Positions 44,901 to 56,900 of a stretch of DNA of 64,000 nt are shown in pieces. The first letter of the stretch is position 1, and each line of letters starts with the position of its first letter. The notes under the pieces are model-generated. The model saw only the letters and a program-made list of their open reading frames with translations, made no database searches and had not been told where the DNA came from. Source of the stretch: Puffinus mauretanicus (Eukaryota > Chordata > Aves > Procellariiformes > Procellariidae); assembly GCA_023333565.1 (NCBI GenBank), contig JAJKFH010000385.1, positions 992,001-1,056,000 on the forward strand. Direction: 5' to 3'. The position numbers and the translations under genes were made by a program.

Positions 44901-47900
44901 GAAGTGAAACATCTTACCCCAACACAGGTGTTTAAGGTAGGTAGACACAATGTATAATAAACAAACACTTTTACAAGAAATGCCAACTCTATACTTTGCT
45001 AGAATATTAGAAAATGTCTCTGTTCGAGAAAGACATTATCTTGGAACCAGAGCAAAAGTGTGCCAAATATACCTATTTTAAAGAACATTGATTGATAATA
45101 TTTTCCCGTAAAGAAGATATGCCTGAAACTAGTTTACACACAGTCTAGGGATACTATTAATGTGCTAATGTGTTCTTCATCCATTAAAGCTACATTGGGA
45201 TGGTGTAGACAGTAATGGTCTTATGCAAGAGAATCCTTGTTCGTTGAACATGTGGTGCTTTGATATATCCAGCTAGTCTTTTGCACATAGAGTGTGTAAT
45301 ATACGGTGATTTCTGCTCCATGCCAAGTCTTCTTGTCTATTAATGATGGTGGCTCACAGGACTTTAAACCCTTCTTATTAGTGATCAAAATATTTTGTGA
45401 CTGTTCCAAGATTTCTTGTACCTTGAGATCATCCTGCCTGCCACGTGAGTGTCTGAGGTCTCACTCATGATTGAAAAACACATCTGAAAATGTTGATCTG
45501 TTTAAATGGATGACTATACAGTTCTCACCATCATGATATCCCTTCCTATAAAATGACAATATTATCCTTCTTCCTTTCCTGCCCTCATATTGCAGGATTT
45601 GAATTTAGTGCTTTTTGAGCCTGGTTTTCTGAGCAAAGGAAGTCAACATTTTCATGAGGTCTATTTATGTGCCTGTTGGTCACTTCTCACCCCAAAGAAC
45701 ACTTGGACCTGTTGGGACACCCACCCAAATAAGAGCTCAGTTTGGTTCTAGGAAAGACAAGTTTAAGGTACCAAAGGCCAAATTCTGAGATGCCTTTTAG
45801 TAGCTTCGTTATAGGCCATCTCATTGAAGCAGTAGGAAAGGTCACAGAGTTTCCTTTCTTACATCCTTGCAGTTGATAGTTTCCTGTTTTCCTTTAGCAT
45901 AGGTCACATTGCCTATTATTGTTGGCTGTGATCCCTCACTGACTGCTATACACACTAAAAGCTGCCTTTTAACCTACAATGCTCAACTACTGATCAATTG
46001 TCTGAGAATAAACTTAGACCAACATAGCATCACATTACACGAGCTTGCAGTGTACTTGGCAGCATGAGAGCTGAACTGTCGAGGCAATGTAGACAAAAGT
46101 CAATTCTAATATCAAATTTGGAGTCAGATGTTTCTCTCTTTGACCCACATCCTAATTTTGTGCTTTTGCATTTGACTCAAAAGATGACACGTTATTTTGG
46201 TAGACTGCCCACAGTATAAGAAACAGAGACGTCTTTAAAGATCTGCCCCTTCTCTCTGGACCTGTTTTGTTTAGTAAAACATTTACCAGAAAATGCCATT
46301 TTGAGATAAAAACATTCATAAATGCAAAGGCAATTTATGAATAGCTTCAGGAAGAAGTAAAAGGGAAAGGGGAGAAAACGTTCAGGATACGTTTTGCAAT
46401 TTTCAAAATGGAACATTTCAACTTCTCATGATGAAAAGATATTTTATTTTATTAAATGATCTCAGTTAAGAAAAATGGTAATTTTAAATATCCAGAAAGC
46501 AAAGCAGAACATTTAGTTTTCAGCTAATCATTTTGGTTTAGAATAATTTTTAAATTCTTATATATCTGTATTTTTCCGCAAACACCAAGTTAAAAATTTC
46601 ACTATGCCCATGGGTCTACTATTCTGATGACAGATATTACTCAAGGTGGAAGCCAATTTAGGAAATCTATACAGACATTTCTTATGAAATAAAGGACAAC
46701 ATGCATGAACAAGACAGGGCATGATGAAATTGTCACATATCCTAGCAAATTGCTCTCTTCAGGGAAAAACTTGCTACAGTAAACGGAAAAGATGAAGTAT
46801 TTGTGTACATATTTTTAAATCCCTTGTGCCCCTCAGAATGTAGTGGTTAGCAGTAAGTTAGTGCCAGTGGCCACATTGCATGGCTGACTACAGATGTAAA
46901 GTATTTTAATTAATCTGTTACAAGGTAAATAGCTTAGTTTTGCATTTAACATTCTGTAGTTGGATTTGTATTTTACTGCATGAGGCATAAGCAACTGAGA
47001 TGAATACATTGCTTTTGAAGGAAAAAATACGAACTGGGTAGGGGCTGTGGTCACTGAATTAATGAAGGGGCTGTTGTCACTGAATTAATGAAGGCGAACT
47101 TATAACTTCAGCAAGCAGCATATTGAACATATGTGAAGGTGAAGGGAAGAAAATAACTTTTATTGAGCTGAGGGTACATATTAATCATGTCAAGTCACAT
47201 ACTGATATATTAAATCCATCCTCTAGCTCTGAAATAATGCATTTTGTCTATGAGAGATTCTACCAATTAATGACTGTATTTGTCATTTTAAAAGCTCTCA
47301 TTGGAATTAGGTCTAAGCTGTAAAGTTGAGCAAAGTTGTCATCCACCAGGGGTTGTTGTAAGAGGGTCATGCTTCCTTTGAGCTTACACACAGGGCCAAG
47401 CTGTATCCTGCACTGGGATAGGTGTTCAAAAGGGCCTTAAAGGAAAAGGCTCGGGGGTGGCTGCGGAGCTTGCATACATTGTCTTAGTGCATGAGACTGA
47501 TGTGTTCTGCCACAAGACCATTGCCTGACTGGCATGTTGGGTCCCTTCTTCTAGAGAATATTATCATAGTAGTTATACTAAACTCTTCTACTAGTAAACT
47601 AAACAGTGCCAAAGCATGAGCACTGGCACTGGAACCAGTCCAGGCTGATTAACTGTTAGAAGGATCCCTGGCACTAGGGCAGGTTTGGCTTGATCAGGTT
47701 TGGCCTGGACCCTGTTCTTGTGGCCAGGAATTAGCAAGAACCAGGGACCATTCTCAACAGATAACGTGGGTGCAATTTTGCCTATTTTGAAGAACAACAG
47801 TTTAATAATATAAAGAAGGACTTTTGTGTATGTGTCCTCAATTCTAGAGAACTGCTTTGAAAACGTTTGCTTTAACTGCATGAGTATAGCCAGACTGAAG

Positions 47901-48164
47901 AGGTCCTTTTCATCAGTAATAAGCGACAGAGAAAATTTGAAGTGTTATAAGAAACGTATCTACAGTGGATCATGGATCATTATTACTTGTATAAAGTTAT
48001 CCCATATAGGCCCCCAGGGAGATTATCTTCTGCTCTGAAGCAATATGGGTGGCTTTTCCAAAACCCCTAATTTTTTAATATGTTAATAAACTCTTTAATA
48101 CTGTAATTCTGGTTAACCTCATAATCCACATGAATGTCCACTTCTACTTTGTCCTTGCCAAACT
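41941..48164. other. Unannotated AT-rich DNA, no gene recognised
   Basis: No host exon, RNA gene or transposon was recognised over about 6 kb. A 26-base tandem duplication occurs at 47041-47092. Confidence 0.6.
47041..47092. repeat. 26-bp tandem duplication
   Basis: Two adjacent 26-base units (47041-47066 and 47067-47092) differ at one base: GGGGCTGTGGTCACTG against GGGGCTGTTGTCACTG. Near-identity implies a fairly recent local duplication. Confidence 0.95.
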
Positions 48165-48220
48165 TTTTGCCTTGATGAAGTCTTGTGGCAATGAGTTCCA
48201 GGTTGATCATGAAGATGGTT
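48165..48220 (-). mobile_element. Possible ancient CR1-like remnant
   Basis: GTGGCAATGAGTTCCAGGTTGATCATG resembles the reverse complement of a late ORF2 segment of old CR1/L2 elements (GGCAACAAGTTCCACAGGTT-type). It is too short and diverged to define a subfamily. Confidence 0.35.
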
Positions 48221-51200
48221 GACAAGGCCAAACAACTTAGGAGATACAGGAGGGAAAACATTCTATTGTAATGCTTTTATCCTCCATATCAGAAGGGATT
48301 TAGTCTCTTGCCTGCCATTTTTTAGCATTCTTATTTTCTCCTTCTGTTGCTGTTATGCATTTGGCCCTCCCTAGGGACAGAAACAAACCTACCCATGCAC
48401 ATAACTGTTCCCTGAAGTTCATGATTGTCCTGTCAACCTCATTATTTACCCTGTAATATTGCTTTTCACTTCCCACCAGCTGGCTGTGAGCAACTTAAGA
48501 TGTCTCCGGGGCAGTAAATAAACAAAGCCAGCTAAGCATGAAAACTCTTTGCTTCTCTGAGTCTCAAAAAAAAAAGGGGCAGGGGGAGGAGGAGGAGAAA
48601 GGGAAAAAGAATATTGTTTGTAATAGCTGCCAGTAAACAGCTGGGTTTGCAATGTATTATTCCGTGCCAGCTCCCAATTTATTTGTCAGCTATTGCTTGG
48701 TTTTCCAGCATGTTTTTATATTATCAGTTTTCAACTTTGTTTTCAGTTTCAAGAGATTTTGATACTGGGTGTCAGAGGAGTCCTAATCCTGGAGAGGGGC
48801 TGTCCTGCAGTTGATAGGCACTTTGTCCCTGATAGAAGAGTTTTTATTTGCCTATGGATGTAATGGGTAGGGTGTCATCTCTGCCACTTTTCTGAGGAGC
48901 CTTGCACCTCCATCCAGTTCTTTATTGTACATGACTATGCTGAATCTTTTGCTATCAGCAGAGCAGGTGGTAGGTTGTGCTCAGTGCCATGGATTGACTT
49001 GCAATTCTGCTCGTCCTGACACTGAGTGCTGGCTGGGATAATTGCTTTTTTCCTTGAAATAAACTGACCAAAACCCCAAAACCATTTCTAATTTTTGTTG
49101 ACATGACTCTGGTTTTCACAAAAAATAACCAGCTTCGGAGTTCTCAGCAAGGAAGACTTTTCAGTTAATAAATTAAATGTTAGTTCATTGTCAACTTTAT
49201 TTTATGAATGTTAAAAACAGTAAACAGAAATGAAATTTCCTAAAAAAGATGTTCCTAGGAAAACATCTCCTCCCTCTTTGTCAGTTGGAAGACCTGGCTT
49301 TGAGAATATTTGAGCATTTCCCTATCTCCTCTCTCTTTCTCATTCTTGACTCATCTATGAAATGGATTTGGAGTGAGAATCTTGAGGAAAAGGGGTTTAA
49401 AGGGCCAGAAGGAGTGCAACCATGTAGCCCTGCAATATGGTATTACTACTGCTAGTAAAAGGCCATAACCTTTATACTGAGTTTGTGAGGCCTCAGGACA
49501 GAGGCTTGTCAGGTCTGCTCTGGCCAAACCTTTCTCGACCTGACTATGGCTTTGTTTGACTTGGTTCAGCTGTGACAGCAATTTGTCTAACTGACCAGGT
49601 GTCTGTATCTAACTTTTTAAAAATTTTTGTTTATCTTTGTGTCGTACAACTATAGTTTTACATAGCTAGCAGTAACAAGCAGTTCTTCTAGGTAGAATGA
49701 GATGTTTATGACCCTAACACGATGATGCAGCATAGAGAAGTATAGGCCTGGTACAACAGGAGAGCCCTTGAGAAGTGGAGGTGCTGCAGACCTGGACAAA
49801 ATCGGTTACAGGGGTAACAAAGACAACAAAAAGTATCTAAAATGTGTAAATGGCACTATGTATAATAAATGTGGATGCAACCTGGAGCAGCAGACCAATA
49901 AGGAAAGAGAAAGCTAGAAATATGTGTTACCAAATGTATATAAATGACATTAAATGGAAGGAAAAGAAGACAAAAGACTTAAAAAGGAAGAAAGCAGCAG
50001 ATGGGAAGCGGAGATGCTCTACATGAACATCTTATTCCTCCTGACAAAGGACTGCAGTTGCTGCCTACTCCCTACAATTGCATTATTGTTATTTATATAT
50101 AAAAAATAAAAAAGGTGTGCCTCCTCTTCAATAATAAACAAAATTTTGAATGTAACAGGAGGCACACAGCCAAATCTACCTCACATGATCAAGAGTGCAG
50201 GTGGTGTACCTGGGGCACTCAGGCACAGAGGGGAGGCTACAGCTTGTTAGTGTCATGGTATGAAATGCTCAGATCTCTTCATGGGTGGAACTTTTCAAGT
50301 CCAAGCACTAGAGTAAGAAGTGTTACTTATTACACAGACAGCTTCCAACAGAGGTGGATTATAACTGGAGATGGACCATTAATTATCATCACAACATAGG
50401 TGAAATAAGAGCAGGCTGTCTCTGAGAAGCCAGTATCAGCTGGCAGATCAAATGCTCCTGATGGGTAAATTGATTTTGTATATCACAGAGTTATTCTGGG
50501 AGAGGAAGCCGGGTATAATAACTACAAATAACTATAATTTTTTGTAAATTTTTTACTAAGTTTTTAATGCCATTTATTGGGGAAGGAAAATAGGTAGTCC
50601 AGCTGGGAATAGAAAGCAGAACAACTCAGCATTTTTAAGAAGAGCAGAATCCGGTTTAGAGTAAAATCCCGCTCACCCCATCACAGTTGACTTTGGTTTC
50701 CAATAATGGGCATCACCTCATATAAATCTCGGCTCCCTGGAAGGTAGGTCTCCATGCTGAGCTGGTAATATGGAGGAGGAGGAGGTTTATCTTTCCCATG
50801 CTGAGAAACATGGTGTATAGAAGAGGGTTAAATAGTCCTCTGGAGCTGCCTTTCAATGCAGCTTGGAGAAAGCCAAGGAGCCAACTTCAGCTGGGAGCCT
50901 CAGCCACAGTTTATCCGAGATGAATCTATGAGAGGACATATAGTTTGTGTTGGGTATTCAGTTAATATGCTGCATGAAGTAACTCTATAGCTGAAAAACT
51001 CTGTTAACATTCAAAGATTTGAACACTTCACCTTCTGAGTGGAGTACAGACTGCTATTAATTATAAAGAAATGGAGGCGCTAAGAATGGAGCAATGGGAC
51101 CTTTGCTCTGGGTCCCCTCTGTGCTCTAATCAGTTGGCATCAGATTCCCTGTGTTTATTTAGGGTTGGGTTTTGTTTTTTGCATGTAATTATGTTCAAAA

Positions 51201-51977
51201 TAAGTCACAGAAAGCTGAGCAGAGAGGTTGCTTGCGCTAACATCACTTAATAAATGCTGAGTGGCTATCTTGATCTCCTGTGATGACATGAAAGGAAAGC
51301 CAAACAAACATCCAGCGGACACATTGGCTTTGCTTGTGTGAAGAGGAGATAGCAAATCTTAGGGAAACATGTTGTTCATTATTATCAATAATGAAGGCTG
51401 CCATATTATACATTAAACAGACTTGGTGCTGATACTTAAAACCAAAGACTGTTAATGAATTCTGCACCGGTGTGTCATTAGCTGTTATTTACTATGGTGA
51501 CAACTGAATGCTAATAACATGTTTGTAGATGCGTATGAAGAAAACAAACAACAATTGTATCTTTGGTTTTTACAGTACTTGAGGGATAAAAGATGAAGAG
51601 AGATTAGTTTGTAGCTTCTTACTGTGTATGGTGCTTCAAGAGCTGAGTTATTCTTCAGGTTGTAATTCGTGATGATATAGTAAGTGCATTATTTTAGAGA
51701 TTTCAGATTAAACACTGAGGTTCTTAAAATCCATTTACATTAAAAATCTCCACGTTTTTAGACACGATTGTCCCATTGCAGTTGACAGCAAAGCATATAC
51801 CTTTTCCTTCATATATGAAATTTTATTTCCCTGCTGAGCCAGCGATAACCAGTGTAAAGGTATACAACAAATATAAATGTATCTACAGTTTGAATGTGGT
51901 CACTTGCCCCTTTCTACAGACCATCCGTTACAATTTTGAAGGCTGTTGCTGTGTCTAAACTCAACCTTCTTTTGACT
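48221..51977. other. Unannotated DNA, no gene recognised
   Basis: No gene or transposon was recognised. Open frames are all under 100 codons and look random. Confidence 0.6.
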
Positions 51978-52009
51978 GTGATTCTATGCTTCTATGCTTC
52001 TATGATTCC
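51978..52009 (+). mobile_element. CR1 3' tail remnant
   Basis: GTGATTCTATGCTTCTATGC followed by TTCTATGATTCC is a diverged run of the CR1 8-mer tail unit in plus orientation. The body of the element upstream has decayed beyond recognition or is only a few tens of bases. Confidence 0.6.
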
Positions 52010-52045
52010 ATACTGTTAAAGTCCAAAAGGACCATCCTAGTAAGC
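52010..52045 (-). mobile_element. Possible CR1/L2-like 3' end, opposite orientation
   Basis: TGTTAAAGTCCAAAAGGACCATC resembles the minus-strand start of old sauropsid CR1 3' ends (TTTAAGGTCAGAAGGGACCAT-type). If right, two LINE tails abut tail to tail here. Confidence 0.35.
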
Positions 52046-53029
52046 AACTGGAGTTTATGGATCCCTTTCTGAAAGTCATACAGCCAACAAAGGAGGTCTG
52101 CAAGACAAGTACAGTGTCTGCCAGTCATCGTCATTCATGACATTCATGATTCTAGAAGCCCAGATGCTATGAAGCTATAATGCTATTGCAGACTTCCTAT
52201 GGTATCTGAGATATCCAGAAGGGATGGTAAGTATGACACAGGACCTAAAGGAGATCCATGGCCTTCTGGACTGGCAGCTGAAAGTCAGGCAGGCTGCCCT
52301 GAGCATCTCATGTTTGGACAACAGAACCAAGCTCAGATTTCTTGAGATCTCCAATAAATTGTGAAATAGTTTCTCACTGGGATAATTAAGGAGAATAGTC
52401 TTGATATGAAGATGACTTAACTCATTTTTATCTCAGTACTAGAGATGCACACAAAACTTGGCCTCTAAATGGGTAGCACTGTGAAATGAGATTGTCAAGG
52501 CTTTTTTTTCCTTTTGTACATTGTCATCTTTAGGTAGTAGAAATAATAGAAGATACAAGGAAAAAAGAGGGAGGGCAAAAGTGACAAAGAGCTGCTGAAT
52601 GCGAGTTTAAATTTGATTATATGTTTAATGCCCCAAATAAAATTGCTGTTGTTAGTGATGTTTAGAAATTCCTTCTTGCAGTGAAGACTTGCTTTTGGTA
52701 CCTTTAGTGGTATATGATTATATTCTGATCTTACTTTACCTGGTTTTTTTTTTATTTAAACAAGATACAAAGCTCTGTACACTTGAAGGAAAATCCTGGC
52801 TTTATTAAAGTCTATAGAAGTTCATTGATCATTCTTGGACCCAAGACATCATTAATAACCCTCTGAAAACAGTAAAATCTATCATGGTTTTGTTAACATG
52901 TAATAATAGCTGTAAAGCAGCACAGCAGTAAAACATCACAGATAAAAATAAAAAAGAACCTATGACCTGAGGCCATGGTCTTTGTATTTGAGATCCTAAA
53001 ATTAGTCAGCAAAGGTAGATTCATTTGTT
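52046..53029. other. Unannotated DNA, no gene recognised
   Basis: No repeat family or coding exon was recognised in this interval of about 1 kb. Confidence 0.55.
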
Positions 53030-53945
53030 GAAGCCATTTGAGAATCATACAATGGTCGGGGTGATTTGCCCCATCATCCAGGTCGTTAATGAAGATGTTA
53101 AAGACTATTGGCTCCAGTATGCACCCAGGGGTTACACTACTAGTAAATGGCCTCTACCTGGACTTAGTGCGACTCATCACAATCCTCTCAGCCCAGAAAT
53201 TCATCCAGTTTTCAATCCACCTCACTGTCTACATTTCTAACCTGCACTTCTTTGGGTTGTTATGAAGAAGGTATGGGAGACAGTGTTGAAACTCTTACTA
53301 AAGCCATGATAAACAATGTCCACCGAGACAGTCATCTCATTGTAGAAGGCTGTCAGTTTGGTCAAGTATGATTTCCTTTTTCTGAATCCATGCTGATTAC
53401 TCCCAACCACCTTCTTCTATGTCCTTTGTGACCAGGTTCCCTGCCCCGTTCAGCAGCACGCTCACATTTTCCCTAGTCTTTCTTTTGCTGCTGTTGTACC
53501 TGCAGACATTCTTCTCATTGCCTTACATGTCCTTCACCAGACTGAACTCCAGGTGGGCTTTGGCTTTTCAGATCCCATCCCTGCATGCTCAGACAGTGTC
53601 CTCCTGAGTGATCTGATCCTGCTTCTGCCTCTTGTATGCTTCCTTTTTTATGTCTGAGTTTTGTCATGAGCTCCTTGTTCATCCATGCAGGCCTTCTGCC
53701 ACCTTTGCCTGACTTCCTGCACAACCAGATGGACCTTTCTTGAGCTTGGAGGAGGTGATCCTTGAAAATCAAGAACTCCCCTGGACCATGTCCCATGAGA
53801 TTCTTCCAAGCAAGTCCCTGAACAGGACAAAATCTTCTCTCCAGAGTTGTGATCCTTTTTTCTTGCTTTGCTCCCTCCTTTTGGGATCCTTAACTCCACC
53901 ATCACATGGTCACAGTACCCCAGCCTGCTCCCAGCTTTGCTGTGA
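53030..53945 (-). mobile_element. Old CR1 LINE with internal deletion
   Basis: On the minus strand this copy covers, from 53945 downward, the end of the endonuclease (GYCDHVMVELRI, matching the usual SDH motif with Ser changed to Cys), the endonuclease-RT linker (LDFQGSPPPSSRKVHLVVQ, then EVRQRWQKACMDEQ), and RT down to the region before the catalytic box (53030-53340). Around 53455-53470 the sequence jumps from the linker to the RT region encoding 'HGFtkgrSC', so a block is deleted compared with 19858-20350. Frames are broken by several indels. No 3' UTR or tail is present. It belongs to the same older CR1 group as the split copy at 18888-20835. Confidence 0.87.
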
Positions 53946-56900
53946 AAAGGAACAAACCTATAGTAAGTAAAATACATTGTTGTGTGATAAGGATACTGAC
54001 TGGTAGTTTTTCATCACAGAAATAATCTTTGCACTTATGACCATCCCTTTGTCAGAATGTTGCACAAATCAGCATTTTTGAGGCTGTGCTTGGAAAAGGC
54101 AAAATATTACACTAAAAGTTGGCTGATGAGGATTTTATAATGATTAATGTTTCAAACAGATATGAAATACTATTTTTCTTTCTTCTGCTGAGTACTTCAT
54201 CCCAGAAAGTGTTATGTAGCCAGTCAAAGGCTCTTAAAAGTTGTATAGCAGCCATGGAACCAGAACAGAAATTTAAACAGCCTGATTTGTAAACCTTTTC
54301 ATCATGGAATAAAATTGCATCTGATACTTACTTAAAAAAATGTACAAGGCCGTCATTCTTTTTTCTTTGTTTTCCACTCAGTGTATAAATAAAATCTGGA
54401 AGCGTGGGTTAAGATATCCTTAGGTGCCAAAAGGAGAAATGAGTTTAAAAGCAGTCCTTGAGGCTGTTAACAATAATAGTCTGGCTGAAATGTTTGGCCC
54501 AGGGTGTCAAAAAGCCCCTAATTGCTGGGAGCTAAAAGAGTCTTCCAAAAGAATGACCATTTTAAACTTGTCATGTCCCATTTGTTTTGACCACTGTAGG
54601 GGACAAGATAGCAATCTAGGAGGACCTTTTGTATGGTACAACAGGACTATTCTTACACATACACACAAAGTGCTAGCATTAATGTTTGGTGTTGCAAGAA
54701 GCACTGTTATAACACATCATCATGTCCTCCAAACACTGGCAGGACCACTAATAACAGGGCAAAAGTGTCGTTCAGTGTGTAATTCTCACTAGCACTCCAA
54801 CAATGCAGTTCTGAGTAGTGCTATTGTGAAAAAAGAGATTCACTGTAAAATCTTCACTAGGAACTACAGCTCTGTCCTCATGCTTCTCTCCCCTCCTCCC
54901 CCTGGAGTAATAGGAAAGAAAACATTGCAAATGATATGTGAGAAGCGCTCCTGTGGTCACCAGCTGTGGCTGAAGCGATGAGATATTTTGAAATCCAAAT
55001 GAATAGTTCATTATAAGGAAAAACTTTGTTCAACTATTATGCAGTGCTGAGGAATCCACACCTCGTTTGCAGGGGAAGAAAATGTTCTATTTCAATTCCT
55101 TGAAGAGATGTTACCCACTTCTTGTGGGCAGTCACTTAAGTGTTATAGCTTCCTTCTTGATTCCAGCTATGTAAAAAATGTTGACCATATCAAACATGCC
55201 GACTGCTGTATTACGTGCACAAATGTTCTCTGCAAGGAGCAGAATTCTGGATCAGTAAAGGATCTCTGGGTCCCCTTCTTCTCTGCTTACCCAAGACTTG
55301 TTTATATCTGAATAATCTGTTACTTTATATATATCAAAAAAGTGAGAGGTCTCTTTAATGTGGACATGCTTGTGAGGAACATGTAGATCCCATAAAATAC
55401 CTGTTGTCATACCTATGATGACTTTTCCCATGGAGTTTCCTTGGGGTAGTGATTGAGAGTTAGACTGTTCCTTTTCCAAGGCATGAGCTGTCCAGATTAA
55501 CAGCTGAGTCTTTAACTTAGGTACCTCTGATAGATGACCTGAAGATAGTCACGTCTTCTATAACCAGAAAGGTTACAGAAGTATAACTTTTTCCCACGAG
55601 GAAAGCAAAATATACAGAACTAGTACATAGCATTAAACTACAGTGTAAGTGTATCTACGTTACAGTTCTGAGTGGCTTAATTATGGATTGGCTGTGTCTC
55701 TCTTAACATGAATTGTCTCAAGGCTGAACTATTTAAACCAGTAAACCAAATTCCCTCCCCAGTGAGTAGAAGAGCAAACTTTTGGTGTAATTCAATCCAC
55801 CCTAAGACTGGTTTCTGGGGCAGGATTGAGCTTACCTCTAGAGCTGCCTTTCTCTATCCATTGATCATGGGAGGATCTGGAAATGATCCATCTAACTTAA
55901 GTTATCTAAAAGTTAAGCATCAGTGTAGGACAAAGTTGATACAATGAGTTATACCTTATTTCTTCTGACAATAGTTAATTTTTCTAGGGTGCAGCTAGGA
56001 TGAACAGGAAGCAGGGAAATGTAGATGTCAAAAAAAGACTTACTCTTGGAGAAATTGAACCATGCTTTGCCATTGACTGTAGTGGGGTCAAAATTTAACC
56101 TCTGATTATGCCATGATCTACATTTGGCCTTTTTCTCCCTGCACATGATACAAAGGATGTTGATTAAACAACCATTTCATAACAAATATTCAGCCTGGAC
56201 ATTAGTGATACTAGCTGTTGTTTGAACTTTTTCAAATGACTGTGATGCTCTCTGCTGTAGCTTTGTTGGGAAACTTTGTGGATAGTCTATGATGAAGTCA
56301 CCCGGCTGGTTTGGAAAGGTAGCTCCTAATAGCAGTGCTGCATTCCCACCGAATATGCACCCTCTTAAATCTGAGAGACCCTGTGTCATATCTCTGCTAC
56401 ACTGAATTATTGATAACCTTGAGACATAAACTTCATAGAGACATGCTCTTTTTGATCTCCTCCCATATAACTTGCTGGAGAATATGCCATTAAAAAATGT
56501 GATAAAAAGTCATGTTTTACCTCTATCTCCAGGTGAAACTCAGCTCAAAGTTCAGGGGTTCTGTCCACCCTATCAGTCATCCTCTTTTTACCTGTATCCT
56601 TTCTCCAGTCACCATACCTCAATTTATATAGTCTCCATGAAACCTCTTCCCTGAATTTGTGAAAATTCTGTCACCTAAATATCTAACGTCTATGTTTTGT
56701 CATGCTTAACAATTCAGCCCTTGGAGTGCACTGGGCTGCATTTCTCACTGTGCAGAGGCTGAAGAAGGTTCTCTTGGTAAATGGAAGTACCTGAAGGAGG
56801 CAACTAGTAGTGGGGTTGTCGGAGTTTAAGTTCAAGCCCATCTACACAGAGCAATCTGTGGAGCCCTGCTGAGAAGCTCTTGGATTTTTTATATTTGTCT

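Noticed and set aside
54424..54792. 122-codon plus frame
   Set aside because: No domain or family resemblance; a minus frame is also open in the same place.
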